Assembly (NCBI GenBank): GCA_026874595.1
Contig: CM049313.1
Location: forward strand, 69,188,659 to 69,252,658
Direction: 5' to 3'
Source of the DNA: Sipunculus nudus
Lineage: Eukaryota; Annelida; Sipuncula; Golfingiida; Sipunculidae
Length of the DNA stretch: 64,000 bases
The notes below the pieces were generated by a model. It saw only the letters and a list, made by a program, of their open reading frames with translations. It was not told the DNA's origin and did no database searches. Each line of letters begins with the position of its first letter. Within the stretch, counting starts at the first letter, position 1. Made by a program: the position numbers and the translations under genes. Positions 26,991 to 35,403 of the stretch are shown in pieces.

Positions 26991-27668
26991 CTGTATTACT
27001 GTATAAATTAATTTTACACATAAGCAGTGTAAATGTATTCCCACATAGAGGGGGGGGGGGGTATTCAATAAGGCCTGCCAAGAAAAACTATTAGTTTAAT
27101 AGAATCTGCTTTATTTAAATTATGGATTATCAACTGATATATTCCCTTAAAGGAAATTTTTATTTTTGACATTTTGCAACCCCCCCCCCCCCCCCCGGGG
27201 TGCAAACCTCATTCAAAACAACACTTGTCAGTTTCTGGAATACATTCATATCATGAGTCACACTCAGTCACGATTGAAATAAAATAGCAGAATGTGACAC
27301 GTTAAAAAATAATAATAATCCACATAATCTGAAATCAAAGAAACATTAAATTAGAGTTAACATGTGTTTATAGGCGTGTGTATGTGTACGTAGTTTTTGC
27401 GCCGTATGGTGGTTGCGCGGTGAAGAACCCCTAGCGGAGAGCGTGGGCCCCAACATGTGGACAACCTACTTTGATTTCGTCATCCTCGTCTTCGCCATCC
27501 CATTTATCCGTCGGCGTTTTGCCAAGGCCTTGTGGAACGAAGTCATCCGCATCTGTAACAAGAGTACATTTGATAGACACGTGTTTCGTCGGTTTCTGAG
27601 CTGTACTAAATCGTACAAAAGACTTCAACATGCGGTCACTTACCCCACGAGTCTGCCGGGTCCGCCAT
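9248..27668 (-). CDS. EIF3J: Eukaryotic translation initiation factor 3 subunit J, complete nine-exon gene
   Basis: The spliced reading frame encodes 236 residues; human eIF3j has 258. Exons, in coding order: 27644-27668, 27470-27552, 25037-25085, 23990-24090, 19998-20106, 14223-14338, 13031-13088, 10027-10100, 9248-9343. Every junction is GT-AG and the phases agree, so 711 coding bases stay in one frame. The product starts MADPADSW, has an acidic stretch (KWDGEDEDDEIK, DNWDDEDEQEDEE), a lysine/glutamate-rich helix, the family signature LTPEEQLAEKL, a second signature GLDAMNPESREDF, a basic KKKK tract and ends EYDDFM, all matching eIF3j. Known family role: a loosely bound eIF3 subunit that binds the 40S ribosome near the decoding centre and helps start selection and ribosome recycling; cytoplasmic. 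No truncation or frameshift was seen. The span is unusually long for the protein because introns 4, 5 and 7 carry large repeats. Confidence 0.95.
10027..10100 (-). CDS. EIF3J: EIF3J coding exon 8
   Basis: Encodes ESEDTKRLGSTLHAVANEKA followed by KAQK, which aligns with the EIDDLKKITNSLTVLCSEKQ segment. Acceptor TATTTTTCAG, donor AAG|GTAGGA. Confidence 0.93.
11130..11360. repeat. Fragments of the TCATGACG-CTCAGCTG repeat head
   Basis: Copies of GTGACCTGTGGGTCATGACG followed by TTCAGCTGC (11303-11332), and of ATGACGCTCAGCTGCCAAGCATTACCTG upstream of it (about 11183-11210). The same head occurs at 14548, 15785 and 20126, so this is a dispersed family inside EIF3J introns. Confidence 0.55.
12040..12135. 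repeat. AAAACCCG/CGGGTTTT-rich patch
   Basis: Repeated AAAACCC words in both orientations, including the palindrome AAAACCCGGGTTTT at about 12110-12124. Low-complexity repeat with hairpin potential. Confidence 0.5.
12516..12528 (-). promoter_or_regulatory. Perfect DR1 nuclear-receptor-type site
   Basis: On the minus strand it reads AGGTCAAAGGTCA, two consensus half-sites in direct repeat with one base between. It lies in a repeat unit, so it may be sequence coincidence of that family. Confidence 0.4.
12673..12687. promoter_or_regulatory. Perfect palindromic ERE-type site
   Basis: AGGTCACAGTGACCT: two AGGTCA half-sites inverted with a 3-base spacer. This is the consensus estrogen-response-element palindrome. 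It lies in the 3' module of the intron 7 repeat. Function not shown. Confidence 0.5.
13031..13088 (-). CDS. EIF3J: EIF3J coding exon 7
   Basis: Encodes KSPHFVPFLEKLFRDVSIS, matching the FLEVLVRDVCIS segment of eIF3j. Acceptor TATTCACAG, donor AGTT|GTAAGT, leaves phase 1. Confidence 0.93.
14223..14338 (-). CDS. EIF3J: EIF3J coding exon 6
   Basis: Encodes GLDAMNPESREDFEKFADAL then KDKILQFE, the second family signature, in the dimerising helical core. Acceptor TTTATACAG, donor GAG|GTGAGA. Confidence 0.96.
14546..15782. repeat. Tandem array of about 270-280 bp units with GGTGGCGCCACC cores, EIF3J intron 5
   Basis: After a head ACAAGTGACCCATGGGTCAT, units repeat with GGATGTCTGCAG at 14851, 15119 and 15397. 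Each unit has a palindromic core; the best is AGGTGGCGCCACCT at 15146-15159. About four units, diverged. Non-coding. Confidence 0.8.
15783..17645. repeat. GATTCTAGGTCCAG tandem repeat block 1, EIF3J intron 5
   Basis: Starts with the head ACAAGTGACCCAGGGGTCAT and CTCAACTGACC, ends with (GGAC)n and CAGTCAGCTGAGCT (about 17630-17643), so head and tail share an inverted GCTCAGCTGAC core. Inside, GATTCTAGGTCCAG-type words recur at 16027, 16194, 16346 and 16511 (short units, about 150-167 bp) and then 16849, 17186 and 17521 (long units, about 335 bp that add a GGTGGCGCCA segment and ATGATCAATATCCATGCA). Open frames here are repeat-derived. Confidence 0.85.
17453..17467. promoter_or_regulatory. Perfect palindromic ERE-type site
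   Basis: AGGTCACAGTGACCT, identical to the one at 12673. Neighbouring units of the same array read GGGTAACAGAGACCT at this place, so only this unit has the perfect palindrome. Confidence 0.5.
17646..19763. repeat. GATTCTAGGTCCAG tandem repeat block 2, EIF3J intron 5
   Basis: About six more long units (about 330-345 bp) with key words at 17665, 18007, 18328, 18658, 18999, 19335 and 19669, ending in a second GGACGGACAGACGG tail and CAGTCAGCTGAGCT. It lacks a head, so it looks like an expansion or a second, 5'-truncated copy. A G10 tract sits at about 18216-18226. Confidence 0.82.
19998..20106 (-). CDS. EIF3J: EIF3J coding exon 5
   Basis: Encodes the LTPEEQLAEKLRQQKLQEDS signature followed by DFELAREAF, one of the two most conserved parts of eIF3j. 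Acceptor AATTACAG, donor TTTG|GTGTGT, leaves phase 1. Confidence 0.96.
20643..23298. mobile_element. Foldback-type element with about 1-kb inverted arms, EIF3J intron 4
   Basis: Left arm 20643-21720 and right arm 22251-23298 are reverse complements with moderate divergence, around a 530-bp spacer (21721-22250). Matching landmarks include ATATTTGCATATCA (left) against its complement (right), CTCGCGCTGATTGGCTGAGCC at 21219 against 22709, and TTTGATTTCTCTGTCAGAAG at 21657 against 22298. Outer ends are CCCTGCC...GGCAGGG. The spacer has two diverged copies of CAATCCATCCAGT(A/G)GTTCCT (about 21870 and 22170). No transposase frame seen, so a non-autonomous element or an inverted duplication; no target-site duplication found. 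Confidence 0.75.
23023..23806. repeat. Recent 392-bp tandem duplication
   Basis: 23023-23414 and 23415-23806 are the same length, and I saw only one base difference (in the poly-A near 23365/23757). It duplicates the outer end of the foldback right arm and adjoining DNA. The identical 70-codon frames in it are a by-product. Confidence 0.92.
23990..24090 (-). CDS. EIF3J: EIF3J coding exon 4
   Basis: Encodes a highly basic helix: DGKAVQVKKKKPLAERMAEK continuing with alternating Lys, Arg and Glu. This is the charged region before the conserved core. Acceptor TATTTACAG, donor GAG|GTAGAG. Confidence 0.93.
24091..25036. other. EIF3J intron 3
   Basis: Intron between exons 3 and 4, AT-rich, no repeat family or other gene recognised. 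Confidence 0.7.
25037..25085 (-). CDS. EIF3J: EIF3J coding exon 3
   Basis: Encodes DNWDDEDEQEDEEKSE, the acidic block that aligns with DNWDDDDDEKKEE of vertebrate eIF3j. Acceptor AAAAG, donor GAAG|GTAGGA, leaves phase 1. Only 49 bases long. Confidence 0.93.
25086..27469. other. EIF3J intron 2 with homopolymer tracts
   Basis: Contains T12G15 (25533-25559), C17 (26419-26435), a TA run (26952-26986), G12 (27050-27061) and C17 followed by GGGG (27180-27200). No coding segment recognised. Confidence 0.7.
27470..27552 (-). CDS. EIF3J: EIF3J coding exon 2
   Basis: Acceptor TTGTTACAG and donor AAA|GTAGGT. Encodes DADDFVPQGLGKTPTDKW followed by an acidic run. The first codon is split with exon 1 (G+AT = Asp), giving the conserved SWDAD of eIF3j. 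Confidence 0.95.
27644..27668 (-). CDS. EIF3J: EIF3J coding exon 1 (start codon)
   Basis: Encodes MADPADSW plus the first base of the next codon, and ends in the donor G|GTAAGT. The ATG sits in CCAATATGGCGG, close to a YY1-type site, which is common at TATA-less translation-gene promoters (inference). The following intron is only 91 bp. Confidence 0.9.
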
Positions 27669-27720
27669 ATTGGAGTTGTGTGCGTAATTTCCTTTCTTTG
27701 CGGTAATGTAACAAGTCTCA
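27660..27720 (-). promoter_or_regulatory. Candidate TATA-less EIF3J start region
   Basis: No TATA box lies directly upstream of the ATG. The sequence around it, AATATGGCGGA, is one base from a YY1-type initiator overlapping the start codon. The transcription start is not determinable here. Confidence 0.3.
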
Positions 27721-28409
27721 GTTCCTAAAAATTTCTAACCTTCAGGATATTTATTTGTATAATATTTCTGGTTGCTGCTTTGGAAGTCTTAACAAAACAG
27801 TTAATGCACTTTCCTTCAGATACAGATTAACAATAAGACTTCTCTCTTCATTTTTCGACAGAAACTGGATAGATATTTATTTTGCGGTCCGCTAATATCG
27901 CCCAGTTTCACATTAAGGTACTTCTTTTTACCAACAGATGGTAGCACTAGATGGACTCTGGCCACTAGTTTGGCCTCGTTCACATTAGAGCTCAAACCAG
28001 TTTTCTTCTCTTTTTCCTCTATCAAGTTTCTTTCAAACTAATGATTTTTTTTAAATTTTGAAACTATGAAAGAGTTCAAATTTTAAAACTGAAAAAAGTG
28101 GTTAGCTGTTATTAGGGGCATGCACTCGTGTAATAAAAAAAAATAACATTTTCAAAATGCATGATTAAAATTTCATATGAAAATTTAGTTATATTTCTTA
28201 AATACATATACGATCCACAATATTACTATATGAGGTTTTTAATGATGTCCATACTTTATGGATAAAATATATTAATTTAAAATGAATTTAAGGTAGATTT
28301 TGATTTAAAGGTTTTATTTTTTACCGGGGTCTGCAGTACCTTAAAATTTGGACGTTTTAAAACCATTTATTTTCCAATTTCCACGGTGGCTTATTAAAGA
28401 AATAGAAAA
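27721..28409. other. Upstream flank of EIF3J, nothing recognised
   Basis: AT-rich; no divergent gene with splice-supported exons seen. Confidence 0.4.
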
Positions 28410-28620
28410 AAGTATGTCGAGATCTCGAGATAGCATATCGCGCTTTGTAGATAACCCCTTAAGATATCGCCATAATATCTTGAGATCTCAAGATATAATA
28501 TCTCGATATCTCGCGATTGAATTTCGCCACAACAAAAAATTAAGACGCGGAAATAAAATGATTTATCTCGAGATAATATCTCGACATCTCGACGTAATGT
28601 CTCGAGATAACCACTATTTG
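28410..28620. repeat. ATCTCGAGAT palindrome cluster
   Basis: Many overlapping self-complementary words: GATCTCGAGATA (28422), ATCTTGAGATCTCAAGAT (28477), ATCTCGATATCTCGCG (28500), ATCTCGAGATAATATCTCGA (28563) and GTCTCGAGATAA. An isolated relative, GTCGAGATCTTGAGATGATA, is at 30222. Strong hairpin potential. Confidence 0.7.
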
Positions 28621-28639
28621 ATGCTTGATTGACGTAAAG

Positions 28640-31600
28640 CAAAATAAAGTTAAATGGACCCATTCCGATATATATTCCGTCGATTAGATAAATACATGAT
28701 CCCTTGAACCTTTTATAACAATAACTCAGAAAGAGTCAGTCTCATCGGGTACAGGTTCTCCCTTTTGTTTATAGCGTGTTTATAACATGTGCGGGATCAC
28801 AAAAATGGACGCCGGTCGTAATCAAAACATTTCCAGCAAAGACATCTGTCTTCAAATAAGACAAAACAGAGTTTTTTAAATGACAAAATATTGCATTGCT
28901 CCATATCCTCTTGTCAACAATAATTAACTACAGGGACCTTTACATGTCACTCAACCCTTTCGGTTGCATGATTTTATTTCTATATATGTCTACATGGACT
29001 CAAGTACCTTGTGTACTATAATAGCCTGTAGATAAAAGCCCATACATTAGTCACAGTGGCGTCATATAAGAACCGGTCTTAGCAAAAATTATATAAAGTT
29101 CTTTAACAAGAGTAAATTCACATAAATCCTGTAAATAAGGCATACAGGTGAATAGTGGATTTTGGAGCAAAACAGGACACTTTGCAGAAGGAAAAACATG
29201 GTGACATATTATTGAGATTATTTAAACCCTTTATCCATTGATTTAAATCATTTATTATTTAGATGACAGATTCACTAAAGGTTATCTGTGCTATAGGTAT
29301 ATGGACCTTTGCCCGTCGTCTGTCCGTTTGTTATTAAAAAGTTCATTTTCATTCGCAATTCTATGGGTATCATTTTACAATACTAGGTAATTTTGGCTGA
29401 ATATAAAATTTCCAAGCTTACCATCCCTGCATGTACACGGCTGAAGTTTGCTATAGGTCACCGGTTTTATACGTTGATAAGGTTCTGTCTGTGATTAAAC
29501 ATTGTTTTTCCTATAACAAGCCCAGAGGCCCGTGGCTAATTCCAATACAAGGAGAAGAAATGCGAAAGAAGAGACGCAGAATTAAAGGTGCCCATTCACC
29601 TTCTTTTTGAAAAAGAATTCAATGAATGTGATTTCTTGTTTCCTCTGCATGTATATATTAATGATCTAAGGGAAATTCCGATTTTGAAAAGTTCTTATGC
29701 CTCCGTAAAGGATGTATGAATTTGTTTATCAACAACGTGTTTTACACAGTTTTGTTGATAAACGGGAGAAACATGTAACCTAAGGTGGTAGGTTGCATAT
29801 ATATGCCGAGGTAGACAGGTCACTTGTTGCAAAACCCCATGTGCAAATTTCTGGCTTATCTGACTTGCTATCAGATGCCCTTGTTGAATTCGTTTTATTT
29901 TGGCCGGCCCCTACCTATTATATAAATATGTTGATATAAACAAAACAAGCAGCCTTTGTGCGGTGATATCCACTTTTTTCCGGTTAATTTGATAAAAGTT
30001 CCAAGGGATTACCTTTAGCTTATAAAGGTCAGATAGGTAATTGGGCCCTTTTAAAAACATCTGTTGATAGCTTAAACACCTTGATTTGTGCAGTTGCGCG
30101 GGTGGCGTGCGCGCTATGTTCATGTTTTATGTCACTGCTCACGCCTGGTGGAAGCAGTTTTCCATTTGGTTGCAGGTGTAAGCAAACGGTTTCGAATAAA
30201 ATATTGACAGATACCATGATGTCGAGATCTTGAGATGATATGGAGAGATCCCGACATAAAAAAATGTCTAGACTGTGTCCTAAATTAGCCACCGTAACAT
30301 AAAATGTTATGTTCAGCCCCTGAACATAATTTTAATGAGACTTATACGAGAGGAAATGCATATATAGAACAGACACAATGCACAGGCGCTTGAATTGCTA
30401 TTAGTATACATGTATAGATTTTGGTTTTATTTGTTACTTTTCTCAGTCATTTCCTTATAACTATTACTTATCTGTCATTATCCTAGCGTTTATCACACTA
30501 TATGGTCCATCATTTTATTATTTGCTTATTTTATTTGAGATTTTTTTCGGGTTAAAATGCACATTAAGCGAGAAAAAAAATTGGATTATTTCTAATTTGA
30601 TACTAAGAATATTCATGACACCCTAACGCAATATCATTTTATAAGTCATTTTACAGGCCCTGTTTAGAAATGGATATATCCTTAGGTCACCGTTTCCTTC
30701 GAGAGCTTTCCTTAGAATGCAGAGTGCGCCTAAAATTATTTTACCTGTTGATTAAAATACGAGAATTATATTTATGATTTTTATTTCATGTTTGTCATTA
30801 TAATTTATATATTATGCATAAATCTGTATAATTAAGCAGGCAATCGTCTATCCATTACAATCAGTTTAAAATTGTAGTGATTGTTTAACAAGAATATTAC
30901 TTTATGCAAGTGTTTTTTAGTTCCTGTCCCATTAAACTAATTTTGTTTGCATGTTAAATGTAAAATTGTTTGGATCCATAAGGAATAGGGGAATTTACGA
31001 TTTTCTGAAAAAATACCTTGTCTGCATCAGGATAACTGTGTTACCCAGTTTGTAGTGTCTTCATTTTTTTCTGAATCATCTCTCATCAATAATGCATCAC
31101 ATATTGAGATAGTTTATGATTATTTATGCGTTTTAATGCTTCACTAAAGGTCTTAAATGTTTGCCTACTTTATGGTATGTTGTTGAATGTTTCTATTAAT
31201 GGGGCGATTTAATCAAATAATTATGCAGCCCCCCCCCCCCCCCCCGCCTGCACAGAGATAAGAATCTTGATTAAATCATATTTCTTAGGAGAAATGATGC
31301 GTCCAGGTGAACATAAAACCCAGAAAATGGTATGGTTGATCGGAAATTAAGCAGAATACACATGAATAAAGCAATTATAAGAAGGATGGTTGATTTAATG
31401 GTTAGATTGAATTGAAGCACAGAACAAGTAAAAAGTACCAAGTTTAGTCGTATGAGATACGGTGAGATGGAAACTGAGCCTGAAAAAATCAATAGTATTC
31501 TTGATATCTGTAGATATGGACAAAGATGGTAAGATATGCAAAAAAGAAAGTGTTTCAAAAATTGAACATGAAAAATTACTGGATGTAAGACATTATAAAT

Positions 31601-31812
31601 ACCCTTAAAATGTTCCATATTTATTTTAGATTCATGTAATGGTGTGTCACAGTAATCTGTTTATTTAAGCATATATTAATTGCTCCCTTATCATGTGCAT
31701 GTATACATATATGCAAATAGCGTCATATCGATCCTCTGGCATTACGACCAGATTAATAGCGCCAGAGTGTCATTCCATCTATGTCTGAGGAACGCATTAA
31801 TGAAGATGCAAA
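28640..31812. other. Intergenic stretch, nothing recognised
   Basis: No coding family recognised. Contains C16 at about 31230-31246. The small frames here have no recognisable domains. Confidence 0.4.
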
Positions 31813-32269
31813 TCTATATATTAATAGCGTAAGGCGATTTTTGTGATTTTCCGTATCTCCTCTGATACTACCGTGCGGTTTGCCATGATTTCTGATATAC
31901 ATATGCTCAGGGTTTGTCCGAAGAGATTCCACCCACTTTTATTTGCAATATTTGTGTATTACGTGCATAATTAATAATTTTAATATTTGCTCCCCCGCGG
32001 GCGCCTCTTTTCTTTGTGCCTTCGGGCCTGGTAACACAATGGCCACAGAGTGTTTGATAGCGGGACAAAGTATTTCTCCGGGGGCCCTATCTGGGCTTTT
32101 CTTAAATTTGCGGTGACCGGCCCGAAATAATCCCCATTGGTGATCCCTTCTCAAAAGGCAACCTCCGCGCAGCGAAAAGGCCTATTGTGCACAAGGAGAT
32201 CTCGCGTGAGGAAAATGCTCAAAAGGGGGATCTTTCAAAGAATGAAAATTTTCCGAGCTGTAGTGAATG

Positions 32270-33230
32270 CAGGGTAGTGTGTAAAACCCGAACCCCACGG
32301 TCCCCGGATCCCATACACCTATTTCCGTATTTCCATTATTTATACCGATAAAAACACCACTATTGATGATGTAAGGACAGAGCAAAGTCCCTAAATGTTA
32401 AATGACCGACTCACTGAAAGATTTATAATTACAAAAATATTTCGATGAAGACGGACCTCATTTACTTGAATTTGCCGACCGTTAAATTTTGACGGACCCC
32501 AGGAACCACCGCTAATATTTTTATTCATGACTAAAAGAGGACAAAACTAGCACTCATGTCACACACTAAATATAATATTTGTTATTTCAAATGAAAATAT
32601 AATAGTGCGGACACAGTGGGGGAGATTTAATTTGAAGTGCACTAACAGTTGAGCGGACCTGAGACTGATATATCAGAGCACTTCCACATAACAACAGGTT
32701 TCGTGCTCCGTTCATTTTAAAGTTGGCAATAATATAAATACCGAAAGTAATTGTTGATTACTTGCATTTCAAGCAACTACAGGTTCCAAAATAATGATTT
32801 TGTATATATTTTAAATTATAATACTTTTTAAAACGCTACACAAATGAAATAAATAGCAAATATAAAATTATGAATAAAAACTGAGACAGAAATCTTAAAA
32901 TATAGATACAAACACAATAATAAATCACAAATGTGTCTTGGCTAAACGTGATGTCAAATACATGTATGTACTAAAGAAATGGTAAAACAACGAGAAAACG
33001 GGGTCCGTGTAATCCGTGAGGTCCGTGCCCCAGGGTCCGGAAGTGTTTTTTTATCAAATTTTGTTACTAAACAGACTATTTTTTATGTTTTAACCAAACA
33101 TAATATAAGATATGTCTTTAGAAACGATTATGCTAAAATATCTGGACAAATTACCATGAGAGTTTAAGAATTACAAATTTTTCTTGGGTTCCGGGATCCG
33201 GAGTGGGATCCGGGTTTAACACACTGCCTG
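32270..33230. mobile_element. TIR element nested in Helitron-like copy A
   Basis: Left end CAGGGTAGTGTGTAAAACCC plus GGATCCC words is inverted at the right end (GGGATCCGGGTTTAACACAC then TGCCTG). About 960 bp, no coding capacity. The same unit is present in copy B, so it entered before the family spread. Confidence 0.6.
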
Positions 33231-33330
33231 AACGCAGTGACTGTCTCACTGGAAAACATTGGCTCAGCTTTCAAACAGAAAGGAGTGCGTGATATTTAAA
33301 AATATATACAGCCATTAAATGTACCACGAA

Positions 33331-33695
33331 AAATGCTCAGTTTTTGTGCGTTATAACCGGAATGCAATTATCGAGATCATGTCTCAGCGCTGTAACAGAT
33401 AACAGGTTCCTTTACTGGCGGATTCACGAATAATGCTACCACGAACTTTAGTCCATCTCTGGACCCTTGTGTCCTATGTTAGACCTGATGGACGGACACG
33501 TGTCCGTCCATCAGGTCTAACATAGGACACAAGGGTCCAGAGATGGACTACCACGAACTTTTGCGCAGCGGGATTGCCCGACCATGTGAGTGCTCAGTTT
33601 TTGTGCGTTATAACCGGAATGCAATTATCGAGATCACGTCTGAGCGCTGTACTGTACTACCATGCAAGATAACAGGTTCCTTTACTGGCGGATTC
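33331..33695. repeat. Duplicated 100-bp segment around the palindrome
   Basis: GCTCAGTTTTTGTGCGTTAT and following sequence to GGCGGATTCACG occur at about 33332-33429 and again at 33592-33699. Copy B has the segment once (about 53357-53464), so copy A gained a duplication together with the palindrome. Confidence 0.75.
33449..33550. repeat. Perfect 102-bp palindrome
   Basis: Two exactly complementary 51-base arms with no spacer, centred on CACGTG at 33499/33500. It is flanked by the direct repeat CCACGAACTT (33439-33448 and 33551-33560). Copy B of the host element lacks it. Either a foldback/MITE insertion with a target-site duplication, or a local inverted duplication or assembly artefact. 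Confidence 0.9.
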
Positions 33696-34162
33696 ACGGG
33701 CGTGGAGGGCAACTATAAATGGCGATGATCAGCATAATATATATTTTCATATAAAAATGATTTATTAAACATATCAAATTCTTCGAAAATTCTTCTGCCA
33801 ACCTCTCGGCTTCAATTGGAGTTTTATGCATAACACCATGCATATAATGGATCTATATATTAATAGCGTAACGCGATTTGTGTGAATTTACATGTCTCCT
33901 CTGACACTACGGTTTGCCGTGATTTTTTACATACATATGCTCCGGGTTTGTCCGAAGACATTCCACCATTCGGACAAGAACGTATTCGTCCAGGTCATTC
34001 AGACGCCGACACAAGGTTAACTCAGAGACAGAACACTTATACCAAATGTCGGATTCAAAGAGACAGTAACATTGTACACCCAAGACATGAAACTATGACA
34101 GACTATTTGACATTAGAACTAAATGCGCGCCCAGAACCGTGCGTAGCACGGGTAATTGCTAG

Positions 34163-34803
34163 TATTTTCGTAATTTCTGACAACGCTTCATGGCCTACTG
34201 AACACTGTGAATCAACATCAACCAGACCAATCGTTAGCATTTTTTGTGTACTTTCTTACTATGACAAACATGAGCGAGAAAAGTTCCGTTTTAACCCAGC
34301 ACATTGGTAAACCCTTTGGCGTGTTTGTAGAATTTATGACCGCATGAACACAAGTACGGCTCGCACGGGTTACAGGACCCAGGCAGCTTGCAGGCGATAC
34401 AGGAAATGACCCGTGTCCATGGAGACGGTGTTTCAGTTTGGGTTGTGAGCTCACATGTATACTATTGTGTAAATTCATTATTTTTAGCATAATATTGAGA
34501 TTATGGGCCGTGTACCACGATATGAATGCAACCTGATGCAAGACCACTGCGATACATTCCTAGATATAACTTGTATCACGACTCGAGTAGGCTTACCAGC
34601 CCAATTATCCGATTGCACCTACTGAGTCGGGTTGTCACGGCTAATATGCAAAGCGAAAATAACTTTGTGTAAACTCATGCAATTCGGTCTTTCTTTTATT
34701 GTGTTCATAAGCATGTGAATGCTGGACATACAGTAGCGTCAATTTATCTTGCGGGGGGGGGGGATGACTGGCAGACACACACAGACCCACACACACACAC
34801 CCT

Positions 34804-34841
<38 letters not shown>

Positions 34842-35181
34842 CATAATCACATTAAAATTATATAATAATAAGCAAAAGGCTTTAGAAAATAAGGTATTTA
34901 GTTTAGGTAATTCTAAAGCAGGGTTGGATGTATTATTTCATATTTAACTCGTCAATGAAAAAAAAAAATTATAATTCTATTTTTTTTATATTTCATTTAC
35001 AATATATAAATATTATTCTCTGAAAATTGTGTGTGGGGTGTGTGTGTGTGTGATTACTTTGACCATCCCCCCTGTCAAAAGTGTCCGGTGGGGTATATAC
35101 CCAGTGGACATATTATTTGACTACTTCCATGTTTAACTTATCATTCCTTGTATTAACGTTCACAAAGAGTCTAATTTCAAG
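34163..35181. other. Intergenic stretch with simple repeats
   Basis: Contains G9 (about 34755-34763), CA-rich 34773-34810, a TA run 34811-34835 and GT-rich 35029-35051. No gene recognised. Confidence 0.5.
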
Positions 35182-35192
35182 CAGTAATACAT

Positions 35193-35228
<36 letters not shown>

Positions 35229-35403
35229 TTCAAAACAATACAGATACACAAAAACATATAATGATAAACAAAAACATGTAATGATACAGTACAAAAGAAC
35301 AACAAATGGCACTGCACACGGACAAGATACATAATAGTATATTCTTACAACAAGAGTTCAATATATGATATTTTTATCATGCAGAGTAGAGTAACATTTA
35401 TAA

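Larger units (their letters stand above)
31813..34162 (+). mobile_element. Composite non-autonomous Helitron-like element, copy A
   Basis: Begins TCTATATATTAATAGCGTAA after an A and ends with hairpin CCGTGC-GTA-GCACGG (34137-34151), then 11 bases ending in CTAG, followed by T. A-to-T insertion, 5' TC, and a 3' hairpin plus CTRR are Helitron hallmarks. A second internal 5' end (TCTATATATTAATAGCGTAA, 33852) defines a 311-bp inner element sharing the same 3' end. No Rep-helicase frame is seen. The 142-codon frame at 33882-34310 overruns the element end and is not credible as a gene. Confidence 0.75.

Noticed and set aside
27413-27706. 97-codon plus-strand frame at the EIF3J start
   Set aside because: Antisense to EIF3J exons 1 and 2, which have strong family and splice support.
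33882-34310. 142-codon frame at the Helitron-like 3' end
   Set aside because: Shared in part with copy B only up to the element end and frame-shifted by indels between copies; composition not protein-like.
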